A stretch of 64,000 nt of DNA from the NCBI GenBank assembly GCA_963769585.1, contig CAVYMJ010000006.1, forward strand, positions 744,001 to 808,000, written 5' to 3'. Origin of the DNA: SSC3 sp963769585 (GTDB taxonomy: Bacteria; Actinomycetota; Actinomycetes; Propionibacteriales; Nocardioidaceae). A model generated the notes under the pieces. The model was given only the letters and a program-made list of their open reading frames with translations, was not told the DNA's origin and made no database searches. Position numbers and translations under genes: made by a program. Positions 1-7,481 of this stretch are shown here, piece after piece (the stretch's first letter is position 1; each line of letters begins with the position of its first letter).

Positions 1-1
1 C

Positions 2-448
2 GGCATGCACTTCTTCAACCCGGCCCCGATCATGAAGCTCGTCGAGGTCGTGTCGACCGTGGCGACCGCCGACGACGTTGCCGAGACGGTTGGGGCGCTG
101 TGCGCCAAGGTCGGCAAGGTGGCCGTGTCGTGCGGTGACCGAGCCGGATTCATCGTCAACGCCCTGCTCTTCCCGTACCTCAACGACGCGATCAAGATGC
201 TCGAGGCGCACTACTCCTCGGCCGATGACATCGACACCGCGATGAAGTACGGCTGTGCCCTCCCGATGGGTCCCTTCGAGCTCCTCGACGTGGTCGGCAA
301 CGACGTCTCGCTGGCCATCCAGCGGGAGCTGTACCTTGAGTTCCGCGAGCCGGGCTTCGCTCCGGCGCCGCTGCTGGAGCACCTGGTGAACGCCGGCTAC
401 CTCGGCAGGAAGACCAAGCGAGGGTTCCGGGACTACTCCACACGCTGA
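2..448 (+). CDS. 3-hydroxybutyryl-CoA dehydrogenase, C-terminal part (cut by window edge)
   Basis: This is the last 148 or so residues of a short-chain 3-hydroxyacyl-CoA dehydrogenase; the NAD-binding Rossmann domain lies before the window. Visible are the HFFNPAPIMKLVEV segment with the catalytic-region histidine, the NAL(L)FPYLNDAI helix and the C-terminal dimerisation domain ending GYLGRKTKRGFRDY, all typical of FadB2/Hbd-type enzymes. The family interconverts 3-hydroxybutyryl-CoA and acetoacetyl-CoA. With the thiolase and crotonyl-CoA carboxylase/reductase nearby, a role between acetoacetyl-CoA and the ethylmalonyl-CoA pathway is likely (inference). The stop is TGA at 446-448. Confidence 0.9.
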   Translation, partial: GMHFFNPAPIMKLVEVVSTVATADDVAETVGALCAKVGKVAVSCGDRAGFIVNALLFPYLNDAIKMLEAHYSSADDIDTAMKYGCALPMGPFELLDVVGNDVSLAIQRELYLEFREPGFAPAPLLEHLVNAGYLGRKTKRGFRDYSTR

Positions 449-491
449 CCGGCTCCGGGCTCGACCGGCCCCGACTGACAGAATCGGACGC

Positions 492-590
492 ATGAGAACC
501 AGCAGGCTCGAGGTCGAGGTTCCCACCTCGTGGCTGGACACCGGCCGCGTCGAGCACCTGGCCGTCGAGCAGGGGCCGGACCGCTCGTGA
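492..590 (+). CDS. possible 32-aa microprotein or leader upstream of hydrolase
   Basis: A 32-codon frame begins with ATG at 492 and ends in a TGA that overlaps the GTG start of the following hydrolase as GTGA, the coupling arrangement used repeatedly in this genome. There is no good ribosome-binding site and the peptide (MRTSRLEVEVPTSWLDTGR...) matches no family I know. It may be a translated leader that couples the hydrolase to upstream transcription, or chance. Weakly supported. Confidence 0.25.
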   Translation: MRTSRLEVEVPTSWLDTGRVEHLAVEQGPDRS

Positions 591-1369
591 CCCGGCCGAT
601 CCGCGGAACATCGGTCCTGCCCGCACGCCGGGAGCCGCTCACCCTCGAGACGGCCGACGGGCTCAAGCTCGTCGCCGAGCTGGCGCTGCCCCCCTCGGGC
701 GATCCTGTCGCGACGATGATTTGCCTGCACCCGCTGCCGACCCACGGCGGGATGATGGACAGCCACATCTTCCGCAAGGCCTCCTACCGGCTGCCGGCCC
801 TGGCGAACGTCGCCGTCCTTCGCTACAACTCCCGCGGAACCACGTCCCTGCAGGGGACCAGCGAGGGGGCGTTCGACAACGCCGTGGGCGAGCACTACGA
901 CCTGGCGGCGGCACTGGAGTACGCCGAGTTCCACGACCTCCCCAACATCTGGCTGGTCGGCTGGTCGTTCGGAACCGACGTCACGTTGATGTACGGACTC
1001 GACCCCGGCGTCCAGGGCGCGGTGCTCCTGAGCCCGCCGCTGCGGTTCGCCGGGCCGGAGCACCTCGCCGCCTGGGCGGCCTCGGGCAAACCGCTGAAGC
1101 TGGTCGTTCCCGAGCTGGACGACTACCTCCGCCCGGATCAGGCCCGTGAACGCTTCAGCGTCGTCCCGCAGGCCGAGCTGGTCGCCGTCGAGGGTGGCAA
1201 GCACCTGTGGGTGGGTCACTCGGAGCGGGTGCTGGACGAGATCGTCGCGCGGATCGCGCCGTCGGTCGCCGTACCACTGCCGCGGGAGTGGGATGGCCCG
1301 ATGGAGATCGCCGATACCAGCGCCTATGCCGACCTGACCACGGCGGTCTTCAAGGACGTGCCCCGCTAG
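587..1369 (+). CDS. alpha/beta hydrolase
   Basis: 260 aa from the GTG at 587. Upstream in-frame codons exist, but their translation (Arg/Pro/Ala-rich) looks non-coding. The nucleophile elbow GWSFGTD contains the catalytic serine, HPLPTHGG early in the chain supplies the oxyanion region, and VEGGKHLWVGH near the end carries the likely catalytic histidine. The overall shape is that of small dienelactone-hydrolase or COG2945-like alpha/beta hydrolases. No substrate can be read from the sequence. It is convergent with the coiled-coil gene, with a hairpin between them. Confidence 0.8.
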   Translation: MTRPIRGTSVLPARREPLTLETADGLKLVAELALPPSGDPVATMICLHPLPTHGGMMDSHIFRKASYRLPALANVAVLRYNSRGTTSLQGTSEGAFDNAVGEHYDLAAALEYAEFHDLPNIWLVGWSFGTDVTLMYGLDPGVQGAVLLSPPLRFAGPEHLAAWAASGKPLKLVVPELDDYLRPDQARERFSVVPQAELVAVEGGKHLWVGHSERVLDEIVARIAPSVAVPLPREWDGPMEIADTSAYADLTTAVFKDVPR

Positions 1370-1392
1370 GTTCGCCGGCCCCAGACGCCGAA

Positions 1393-1421
1393 GCCGGCGC
1401 ACCCGTGCTGGGTACGCCGGC
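1393..1421. terminator. hairpin between convergent genes
   Basis: GCCGGCG (1393-1399) pairs with CGCCGGC (1415-1421); after one mismatch the inner ACCC/GGGT also pairs, leaving a 5-nt loop. It lies between the stops of the hydrolase (1369) and the coiled-coil gene (1446). There is no T-tract, so it would be a non-canonical or bidirectional terminator. Confidence 0.4.
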
Positions 1422-1445
1422 CCTGAGCTCGGCTGTCGCTTGCGC

Positions 1446-2741
1446 CTACTTCTTCTTGCCACCGGCCTCGGCCGCCGTTGCGACCTCCTCCTCGGTGTCC
1501 TCGGTGCTGTCCTCGGTGCTGTCCTCGGTGGTGTCCTTGGCTGCTGCCTGGGCTGCCTGGGCCGCCTGCGCCGCCGACGGCTCCGGGGTGTCCGCGAAGC
1601 TCGAGACCACGTCGCGAAGCGCACCCAGCTGCGCCACGATCGAGTCGCGACGCTTGGTGAGGCGGTCCACCTCAGCGTTGAGCTCGCCCAGCCGCCGCTC
1701 CGCGTCGGCCTGTCCGGAAGCCATGAAGGAGGTGGCCTGCGTCTGGGCTGAGGCGACCATCTGCTCGGCCTCGCGGCGGGCCCGGGTGACCACGCGCTCT
1801 GCCTCGGTCTCGGCCTGCTGTCGTTGCGCGGCTGCGGTCTTCATCGCCTCGCGCGCGCGTTCCTCGGCGGCCTTGGCTCGACCCTCGGACTCCTCGACGA
1901 GCCGCTGCGTCTCGGCTGTGGCGTTGGTGTGGTGCTCTGCAGCCTCGCGAGTCAGCCGCTCCTTCTCGACCGCCAGGGCACGGCGAGCCTCCGAAACCTC
2001 GCGGTCGGCCTGGGCCTTGGCCTGCTCGGCCTCGCGCTTGGCTCCGGTGCGCAGCGCATTCAGCTCCTGCTCCGCGGCCAGCTTCAGCTGGTCCGCCTCG
2101 CTCTGCGCGGACGCGCGCAGGTCGTCGGCCTCGGCCTTGGCGATGCTCCGCTCGCGCTCCACGTCGCCCAGGGCGGTGGCGCGGTGCTCGTCGAGCTCCT
2201 TGAGCTGGACCATCCGCATGTCTTCGGCGTCGCGGGACGCCTGTGCGCGCAGGGCGTCCGCGTCGCTGTTGGCTTGGCGCAGAATCTCGTCAGCCTGGGC
2301 GCGGGCCTGGACGAGTACGTCGTCTGCCTGCTCCTCGGCCAGGCGGAGCATCTCGCTGGCCCGGCCGCCGAGCCCGGCGTACGTCGGGCTGGAGTTCTCC
2401 GACAGGGAGGTCTTGGCGTTGTCGAGCTGGGCCTCCAGGGTCGCGATCCGCTTCTTGGCCTCGCCCAGGCTGGCCGTGAGGCCGGCCTTCTCACCGGCGA
2501 GGGAGTGGAACTGCCGGTCGACGCTGGCCGGGTCGTACCCGCCCTTGCGGACCAGGGGGAAGGCTGGGCGCGCTGTGGCCGACGCGGCTGCTGCGGGGTT
2601 GGCCGGCTGACCGGCGGTGCCCGACTGGGTGGGCGCGGTCCCCCCGGGAGGGGACAGGGACGGGATGACTTGCGTGGCCTCCTCGCCCGACTTGTTCGAC
2701 GGTTCGTCGTCGAAGATGGACAGGCCGCTTCGGTCGGTCAT
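1446..2741 (-). CDS. Scy/FilP-like (DivIVA-type) coiled-coil polarity protein
   Basis: 431 aa, beginning MTDRSGLSIFDDEP. Residues 1-60 are low-complexity and Pro/Ala/Thr-rich. A short DivIVA-like motif (RKGGYDPASVD) follows near residue 65, then about 280 residues of heptad-rich coiled coil (EADDLRASAQSEADQLK and similar). The tail is acidic and Thr/Ser/Glu-rich with a terminal KKK. This layout resembles the actinobacterial filament formers Scy and FilP, which organise polar growth with DivIVA. In Streptomyces coelicolor, as I recall, filP and scy sit directly beside mce, a thiolase and a meaB-like gene, the same neighbours as here, which supports orthology. The ATG at 2741 was chosen because upstream translation is non-coding and a GAGGGATC Shine-Dalgarno precedes it. 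Confidence 0.75.
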   Translation of the reverse strand: MTDRSGLSIFDDEPSNKSGEEATQVIPSLSPPGGTAPTQSGTAGQPANPAAAASATARPAFPLVRKGGYDPASVDRQFHSLAGEKAGLTASLGEAKKRIATLEAQLDNAKTSLSENSSPTYAGLGGRASEMLRLAEEQADDVLVQARAQADEILRQANSDADALRAQASRDAEDMRMVQLKELDEHRATALGDVERERSIAKAEADDLRASAQSEADQLKLAAEQELNALRTGAKREAEQAKAQADREVSEARRALAVEKERLTREAAEHHTNATAETQRLVEESEGRAKAAEERAREAMKTAAAQRQQAETEAERVVTRARREAEQMVASAQTQATSFMASGQADAERRLGELNAEVDRLTKRRDSIVAQLGALRDVVSSFADTPEPSAAQAAQAAQAAAKDTTEDSTEDSTEDTEEEVATAAEAGGKKK

Positions 2742-2819
2742 CCGAGATCCCTCACTTCTGGTGGACGGTAGGTGGGCTTGGGGGAACAGAGCCGATTCTC
2801 CCCGATGCCCGGAAAAACA

Positions 2820-2861
2820 AAAGAGGCACCCCGTCGTGTCTCGCCGACGGGACGCCTCTTT
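2820..2861 (-). terminator. intrinsic terminator of ccr
   Basis: A long inverted repeat (AAAGAGGC-ACCCCGTCG facing CGACGGG-AC-GCCTCTTT) lies 17 nt beyond the ccr stop. Read on the minus strand it is followed by a T-rich run (TTTTGTTTTT), giving a classical Rho-independent terminator. It separates ccr from the coiled-coil gene. Confidence 0.85.
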
Positions 2862-2877
2862 GAGCGTGCAGCAGCGG

Positions 2878-4215
2878 TCAGACGCCGCGGAACGCGTTGA
2901 TCTTGCCCAGATGCTTGGCCCGCAGGGCTTCGTCTCGCACGCCGAGGCCCTCCTCAGGTGCCAGGCAGAGAACCCCGACCTTGCCCTGGTGCAGGTTGTG
3001 GTGGACATCGAGTGCGGCCTGACCGACCTCTTCGAGCCGGTAGGTCTTGGAGAGCGTCGGGTGGATCATGCCCTTGGCGATCAGCCGGTTGGCCTCCCAC
3101 GACTCGCGGTAGTTGGCGAAGTGCGAGCCGACGATCCGCTTCAGGTTCATCCACAGGTACCGGTTGTCGTACTGGTGCATGTAACCGCTCGTCGAGGCAC
3201 AGGTCACGATCGTGCCGCCCTTGCGTGCTGCGAAGACCGAGGCACCGAAGGTCTCCCTGCCGGGGTGCTCGAAGACGATGTCCACGTCCTCGCCTCCGGT
3301 GAGCTCGCGGATCTTGGCACCCAGCCGGCGCCATTCCTTTGGGTCCTGGGTGTTCTCGTCCTTCCAGAACTGCCAGTTCTCCTCCGAGCGGTTGATGATC
3401 AGCTCGGCGCCCATCGTGCGGCAGATCTCAGCCTTCTCCTCGTTGGAGACGACACAGATCGGCGTGGCTCCGCCGTTGAGCGCGTACTGCGTGGCGAAGC
3501 CGCCCAACCCGCCTGAGGCTCCCCAGATCAGCACGTTGTCGCCCTGCTTCATGCCGGCGCCGTTGCCGCTGACTAGCTGCCGGTAGGCCGTCGAGTTCAC
3601 CAGTCCAGGGGAGGCTGCCTCCTCCCAGGTGAGGTGGTCAGGCTTGGGCATGAGCTGGTTCGACTTGACCAGGGCGATGTGCGCGAGGCCGCCGAAGTTC
3701 GTCTCGAAGCCCCAGATGCGTTGCTCGGGGTCCAGCATCGTGTCGTTGTGGCCGTCGGGGCTCTCGAGCTCGACGGAGAGACAGTGTGCGACGACCTCGT
3801 CGCCCGGCTTCCAGCTGTGCACGCCGACGCCGGTCTTGAGCACCACGCCGGCCAGGTCCGAGCCCACCACGTGGTACGGCAGGTCGTGCCGCTTGCCCAA
3901 CGGTGAGACGCGGCCGTACCGCTCCAGGAACCCGAACGTCGAGACCGGCTCGAAGATCGAGGTCCAGACGGTGTTGTAGTTGATGGCGCTCGCCATCACC
4001 GCCACGAACGCCTCACCGGGCCCGAGCTCGGGGAGCGCCACCTCGTCGAGATGCAGCGACTTGCGTGGATCCTTCTCCCTCGAGGCGAGGCCCTCGAACA
4101 TGTCGGCATCGTCCTTGTGCACGGTGATCGCCTGGTATGACTCGGGCAGCTCCAGTGCTGCGAACTCTTCCGCGGCCGTGTCGCCGGCGAGAATGGCTTC
4201 GAGGATCTGCTTCAC
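2878..4215 (-). CDS. ccr: crotonyl-CoA carboxylase/reductase
   Basis: 445 aa from a GTG at 4215. This MDR-superfamily enzyme uses NADPH and CO2 to turn crotonyl-CoA into ethylmalonyl-CoA, the key step of the ethylmalonyl-CoA pathway and a source of extender units. The four residues that hold CO2 in the Kitasatospora enzyme (Asn81, Phe170, Glu171, His365) fall at exactly these numbers here (NYNTVW, GFETNFGG, GSHFANY). The cofactor loop GASGGLGGFATQ is intact. It has its own upstream region with inverted repeats and its own terminator, so it is probably monocistronic, although epimerase, thiolase and meaB follow. Ethylmalonyl-CoA mutase is not in the window. Confidence 0.96.
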   Translation of the reverse strand: MKQILEAILAGDTAAEEFAALELPESYQAITVHKDDADMFEGLASREKDPRKSLHLDEVALPELGPGEAFVAVMASAINYNTVWTSIFEPVSTFGFLERYGRVSPLGKRHDLPYHVVGSDLAGVVLKTGVGVHSWKPGDEVVAHCLSVELESPDGHNDTMLDPEQRIWGFETNFGGLAHIALVKSNQLMPKPDHLTWEEAASPGLVNSTAYRQLVSGNGAGMKQGDNVLIWGASGGLGGFATQYALNGGATPICVVSNEEKAEICRTMGAELIINRSEENWQFWKDENTQDPKEWRRLGAKIRELTGGEDVDIVFEHPGRETFGASVFAARKGGTIVTCASTSGYMHQYDNRYLWMNLKRIVGSHFANYRESWEANRLIAKGMIHPTLSKTYRLEEVGQAALDVHHNLHQGKVGVLCLAPEEGLGVRDEALRAKHLGKINAFRGV

Positions 4216-4259
4216 AGAGGGCTCCTGCTCGTGGTCATGGTTGTGACGAATCTACCCGG

Positions 4260-4308
4260 CGGTAACCGGAGGTGGAAAGCGCCTGTGACTTAGGTAACCG
4301 GGCGTTAC
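4260..4308 (-). promoter_or_regulatory. repeated GTTAC elements upstream of ccr (candidate operators)
   Basis: GGTAACCGG occurs at 4261-4269 and 4293-4301, 32 bp or three helical turns apart. The distal copy belongs to a perfect inverted repeat GTAAC-N5-GTTAC at 4294-4308. They lie 46-93 bp ahead of the ccr GTG in the 105-bp gap to mce. This spacing and symmetry suit a TetR/GntR-type dimer, but no regulator can be assigned. Confidence 0.45.
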
Positions 4309-4320
4309 AACAAGCCTCGT

Positions 4321-4767
4321 TCAGTGTGTGGCGTCCGGGTTGGGCTCGACCAGCTCAACCAGCACACCGCCGGCATCCTTGGGGTGCACGAAGTTGATCC
4401 GGCTGTCGTTGGTCCCGCGACGGGGAGCGTCGTACAGCAGGCGCAGACCGCGCTCGCGCAGGATGGCCGAGACCTGCTCCACGTCGGTGACGCGGTAGGC
4501 CAACTGCTGCAGCCCCGGACCGGAGCGGTCCAGGAACTTGGCAATGGTGGAGCTGTCGTCCAGCGGCGCCAGGAGCTGGATGCAGGAGCCTGAGTCCCCG
4601 ACGCCCAGCATCGCCTCGCGCACGCCCTGCTCCTGGTTGGTCTCCTCGTGGAGGACCTGCATGCCGAACTTCTCGGTGTACAAGGTCTTGGCCTCGTCCA
4701 GGTCGGGTACGGCGACACCGACGTGGTCGATGCACAAGAACAGGTGATCGGGAATCTCCAGGCTCAT
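4321..4767 (-). CDS. mce: methylmalonyl-CoA epimerase
   Basis: 148 aa from the ATG at 4767 (an in-frame ATG at 4776 is equally possible; neither has a clear ribosome-binding site). It is a vicinal-oxygen-chelate fold protein: CIDHVGVAVPDLDEA supplies the first metal histidine, SCIQLLAPLD and LQQLAYRV the middle strands, and RINFVHPKDAGGVLVELVEP the last His/Glu pair. The family epimerises (2S)- and (2R)-methylmalonyl-CoA, and some members also act on ethylmalonyl-CoA. Position between ccr and thiolase/meaB supports a role in the propionyl-CoA and ethylmalonyl-CoA routes. Confidence 0.92.
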   Translation of the reverse strand: MSLEIPDHLFLCIDHVGVAVPDLDEAKTLYTEKFGMQVLHEETNQEQGVREAMLGVGDSGSCIQLLAPLDDSSTIAKFLDRSGPGLQQLAYRVTDVEQVSAILRERGLRLLYDAPRRGTNDSRINFVHPKDAGGVLVELVEPNPDATH

Positions 4768-4820
4768 GGCGCACATCGTCGTACACGAGAACGGCTGCTG
4801 CGAGGGACTGTGACTAGTTA

Positions 4821-4909
4821 GACACTGCGGACCCCCTCCCGTACCTACGCCGGAGTAGGTAGTGTCCGAACGGTCGGCGGCATAGGTTCGCTGTATACGA
4901 AACGTTCGT
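4821..4909. promoter_or_regulatory. divergent mce/thiolase control region with nested inverted repeats
   Basis: The outer arms GACACT (4821-4826) and AGTGTC (4861-4866) enclose inner arms ACCTAC (4843-4848) and GTAGGT (4855-4860). A separate inverted repeat ACGAA-ACG-TTCGT at 4897-4909 overlaps a TATACG element that could be the thiolase -10. The gap is 158 bp between divergent starts, so both genes are probably controlled here. The binding protein is unknown. Confidence 0.45.
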
Positions 4910-4925
4910 TCGCGCAGGAGGCGTC

Positions 4926-6113
4926 ATGTCCGGATCTGTCATCGTTGCGGGTGCCCGCACCCCCATCGGCCGCCTGCTCGGTGGCCTGAAGGACCTCTCG
5001 GCTGCCGACCTCGGCGGCGTCGCGATCGAGGGAGCGCTTGCCAGGGCCGGCATCTCCGGCGAGCAGGTCGACTACGTGATCATGGGCCAGGTCATCCAGG
5101 CCGGGACCGGCCAGATCACCGCCCGCCAGGCAGCGGTCAAGGGCGGGATCCCGATGAACGTCCCGGCCATCACCATCAACAAGGTCTGCCTGTCGGGCAT
5201 CAACGCCATCGCGATGGCCGACCAGCTGATCCGCGCCGGCGAGCACGAGATCGTCATCGCTGGTGGCATGGAGTCGATGACGCAGGCGCCGCACCTGCTG
5301 CCGAAGTCGCGTGAGGGCTTCAAGTACGGCGACACACCGCTCGTCGACTCGATGGCCTACGACGCGCTCTACGACCAGTTCACGACACAGGCGATGGGAC
5401 TGCTCACCGAGCAGTGCAACGCCGCCGCGGCGAACCTGACGCGCGCCGAGCAGGACGAGTTCTCGGCCCGCAGCCACCAGCTCGCCGCTGCCGCGGCCAA
5501 GAACGGCGTCTTCGATGAGGAGATCGTCCCGGTCACGGTGAAGACCCGTGGTGGGGACATCCAGGTCACCGCGGACGAGGGCGTTCGCGGTGACACCACC
5601 GCCGAGTCGCTTGGCAAGCTCCGCCCAGCCTTCTCCAAGGACGGCACGATCACCGCCGGCTCCGCCTCGCAGATCTCCGACGGCGCCTGCGCCGTCGTGG
5701 TGATGAGCAAGGCGAAGGCCGAGGAGCTCGGGCTGACCTGGCTCGCCGAGATCGGCGCCTCCGGCCAGGTTGCCGGCCCGGACTCGACCCTGCAGCTGCA
5801 GCCCTCCGCGGCGATCGCCAAGGCGGTCGAGAAGGAAGGCATCCAGGTCGCAGACATCGATCTGTTCGAGCTCAACGAGGCCTTCGCAGCGGTCGGCATC
5901 GCCTCCTCCCGCGAGCTCGGCATCTCCGAGGACAAGGTCAACGTCAACGGCGGCGCCATCGCGCTGGGCCACCCGGTCGGGATGTCCGGTGCTCGCATCG
6001 TGCTGCACCTCGCACTCGAGCTCAAGCGCCGCGGCGGTGGGATCGGTGCCGCGGCCCTGTGCGGCGGTGGCGGTCAGGGCGACGCCCTGATCATCCGCGT
6101 CCCGTCCGCGTGA
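4926..6113 (+). CDS. acetyl-CoA acetyltransferase (thiolase)
   Basis: 395 aa with an ideal AGGAGG ribosome-binding site. It is a biosynthetic/degradative thiolase with the nucleophilic Cys88 (INKVCLSG), the catalytic GHPVGMSGAR histidine and the C-terminal CGGGGQGDA cysteine. It condenses two acetyl-CoA to acetoacetyl-CoA or reverses this. In this locus it would feed acetoacetyl-CoA toward 3-hydroxybutyryl-CoA and then crotonyl-CoA for Ccr. Its TGA overlaps the GTG of meaB, so the two are translationally coupled. Confidence 0.95.
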   Translation: MSGSVIVAGARTPIGRLLGGLKDLSAADLGGVAIEGALARAGISGEQVDYVIMGQVIQAGTGQITARQAAVKGGIPMNVPAITINKVCLSGINAIAMADQLIRAGEHEIVIAGGMESMTQAPHLLPKSREGFKYGDTPLVDSMAYDALYDQFTTQAMGLLTEQCNAAAANLTRAEQDEFSARSHQLAAAAAKNGVFDEEIVPVTVKTRGGDIQVTADEGVRGDTTAESLGKLRPAFSKDGTITAGSASQISDGACAVVVMSKAKAEELGLTWLAEIGASGQVAGPDSTLQLQPSAAIAKAVEKEGIQVADIDLFELNEAFAAVGIASSRELGISEDKVNVNGGAIALGHPVGMSGARIVLHLALELKRRGGGIGAAALCGGGGQGDALIIRVPSA

Positions 6114-7111
6114 CCCCTGCCCCTGGTGACAGCCGGCCTCCGTCTGCGAGGTCGGCTGTCGCCGTTCCCGAGCTTGTCGCAGCCGCCCGGGACGGTCAGC
6201 CGCGCGCGGTGGCCAAGCTCATCTCGATGGTGGAGGACGCCTCGCCGGCGCTGCGTGAGGTGATGGCCGGCCTCGCGCCGTACGCCGGCAATGCGCACGT
6301 GGTGGGGATAACGGGGTCGCCCGGAGTGGGGAAGTCCACTTCCACCTCGGCCCTGGTGACAGCGCTGCGCCGTACCGACAAGCGGGTCGGCGTCCTCGCG
6401 GTGGACCCCTCTTCGCCCTTCTCTGGCGGCGCCCTGCTCGGCGACCGGGTGCGGATGCAGGATCACGACACCGACCCAGGCGTGTACGTCCGGTCGATGG
6501 CGACGCGCGGGCACCTCGGAGGCCTGGCGTGGTCGACACCTCAGGCGCTACGGGTGCTCGACGCGGCAGGTTGTGACGTGATCCTGGTCGAGACCGTCGG
6601 GGTCGGTCAGTCCGAGGTGGACATCGCCGCGCTGGCCGACACCACCCTGGTCCTCCTCGCACCGGGGATGGGCGATGGGATCCAGGCCGCCAAGGCCGGC
6701 ATCCTGGAGATCGGGGACGTCTACGTCGTGAACAAGGCCGACCGTGACGGTGCGGACCAGGTTCTCCGCGACCTCAAGAACATGCTCCGGCTCTCCACTC
6801 GACCCGCCGAAGCCTGGCAGCCGCCAGTGCTGGCCACCTCAGCGCTCTCGGGCACAGGTGTCGACGAAGTGGCAGCGGCCCTGTCGGACCACCTGGCGTT
6901 CCTGTCCAGCTCCGGAGACCTGCAAGCCCGCCGGATCCGGCGTACCTGCAACGAGATCGAGGCAATTGCCCTCACCCAACTCCGTAGCCGATGGGGCGAG
7001 GTAGGTGCCCGATCGCATCTCGATTCGTTGGCGGCGCAGGTCCTTGCCGGGGAGAGCGACCCCTACGCCGCGGCGGATCAGCTACTGGATGAATCCCACG
7101 GTCCCGTGTGA
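6110..7111 (+). CDS. meaB: methylmalonyl-CoA mutase-associated G3E GTPase MeaB
   Basis: 333 aa from the GTG at 6110, which overlaps the thiolase stop as GTGA. The P-loop GSPGVGKST is at residues 69-77, followed by DPSSPFSGGALLGDR, ETVGVGQSE (switch region) and the NKAD base-specificity motif. MeaB/ArgK-family GTPases load and protect the adenosylcobalamin cofactor of acyl-CoA mutases. The neighbours (epimerase, thiolase, ccr) fit that role, although no mutase gene is in view. The last five codons lie inside the left arm of a long hairpin, so the C-terminus may have been altered by that element. Confidence 0.92.
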   Translation: MTPAPGDSRPPSARSAVAVPELVAAARDGQPRAVAKLISMVEDASPALREVMAGLAPYAGNAHVVGITGSPGVGKSTSTSALVTALRRTDKRVGVLAVDPSSPFSGGALLGDRVRMQDHDTDPGVYVRSMATRGHLGGLAWSTPQALRVLDAAGCDVILVETVGVGQSEVDIAALADTTLVLLAPGMGDGIQAAKAGILEIGDVYVVNKADRDGADQVLRDLKNMLRLSTRPAEAWQPPVLATSALSGTGVDEVAAALSDHLAFLSSSGDLQARRIRRTCNEIEAIALTQLRSRWGEVGARSHLDSLAAQVLAGESDPYAAADQLLDESHGPV

Positions 7112-7172
7112 ATCATCCGCTTCCCGTGCGTCACGACACTGGGGAAGTGGATGAATCCCACGGGACCGTGGG
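7095..7172. repeat. 31-nt-arm hairpin / palindromic element overlapping the meaB 3' end
   Basis: The arms 7095-7125 and 7142-7172 are inverted copies matching at 28 of 31 positions (one mismatch is a G-U pair in RNA) around a 16-nt loop. The right copy also contains a self-palindrome (CCCACGG-GA-CCGTGGG), and TGGATGAATCCCACGG recurs as a direct repeat at 7086 and 7148. The left arm encodes the last meaB codons and stop. There is no T-tract. It could be a terminator, a REP-like extragenic palindrome or the remnant of a small mobile element. Confidence 0.7.
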
Positions 7173-7292
7173 AAACCTACGCAGCGCCAGGCAGCGAGCC
7201 TGCGCGACTTGAACCCTGGCGTTTGGTAGCAATGACCTGGACAGGTGCGCGACGGGGCGCGCGGACTCGTGAGTGCTGGAAGGAGCCACGCC

Positions 7293-7469
7293 ATGAAGAA
7301 GCTGATGCCCCTTCTCGTCGTGGTTGCGGTCGTCTTCGTCGGCTACTGGATGTTCACCGACCCAACCCGCCTGGCTCAGGTGACTCGGGACGGGGCAGGC
7401 CAGGGTTGGGACCTGACCAAGGACCTGTTCGACGGCCTGATCAACTTCATCAACGCGCTGTTCTCCTGA
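7293..7469 (+). CDS. 58-aa single-pass membrane protein
   Basis: The ATG at 7293 has an AAGGAG Shine-Dalgarno 8 nt upstream. The peptide starts MKKLMPLLVVVAVVFVGYWMF, a basic N-terminus followed by one membrane helix, with a short amphipathic tail (DLFDGLINFINALFS). No family is recognised. It ends 12 nt before the PH-domain gene, so the two are likely co-transcribed and may act together at the membrane. Confidence 0.7.
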   Translation: MKKLMPLLVVVAVVFVGYWMFTDPTRLAQVTRDGAGQGWDLTKDLFDGLINFINALFS

Positions 7470-7481
7470 GCGGCCGACCTC

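Noticed and set aside
7200..7230. Minus-strand GGGTTCAAGTC resembling a tRNA T-loop
   Set aside because: The flanking bases cannot form a 5-bp T-stem and no acceptor stem or anticodon arm is present.
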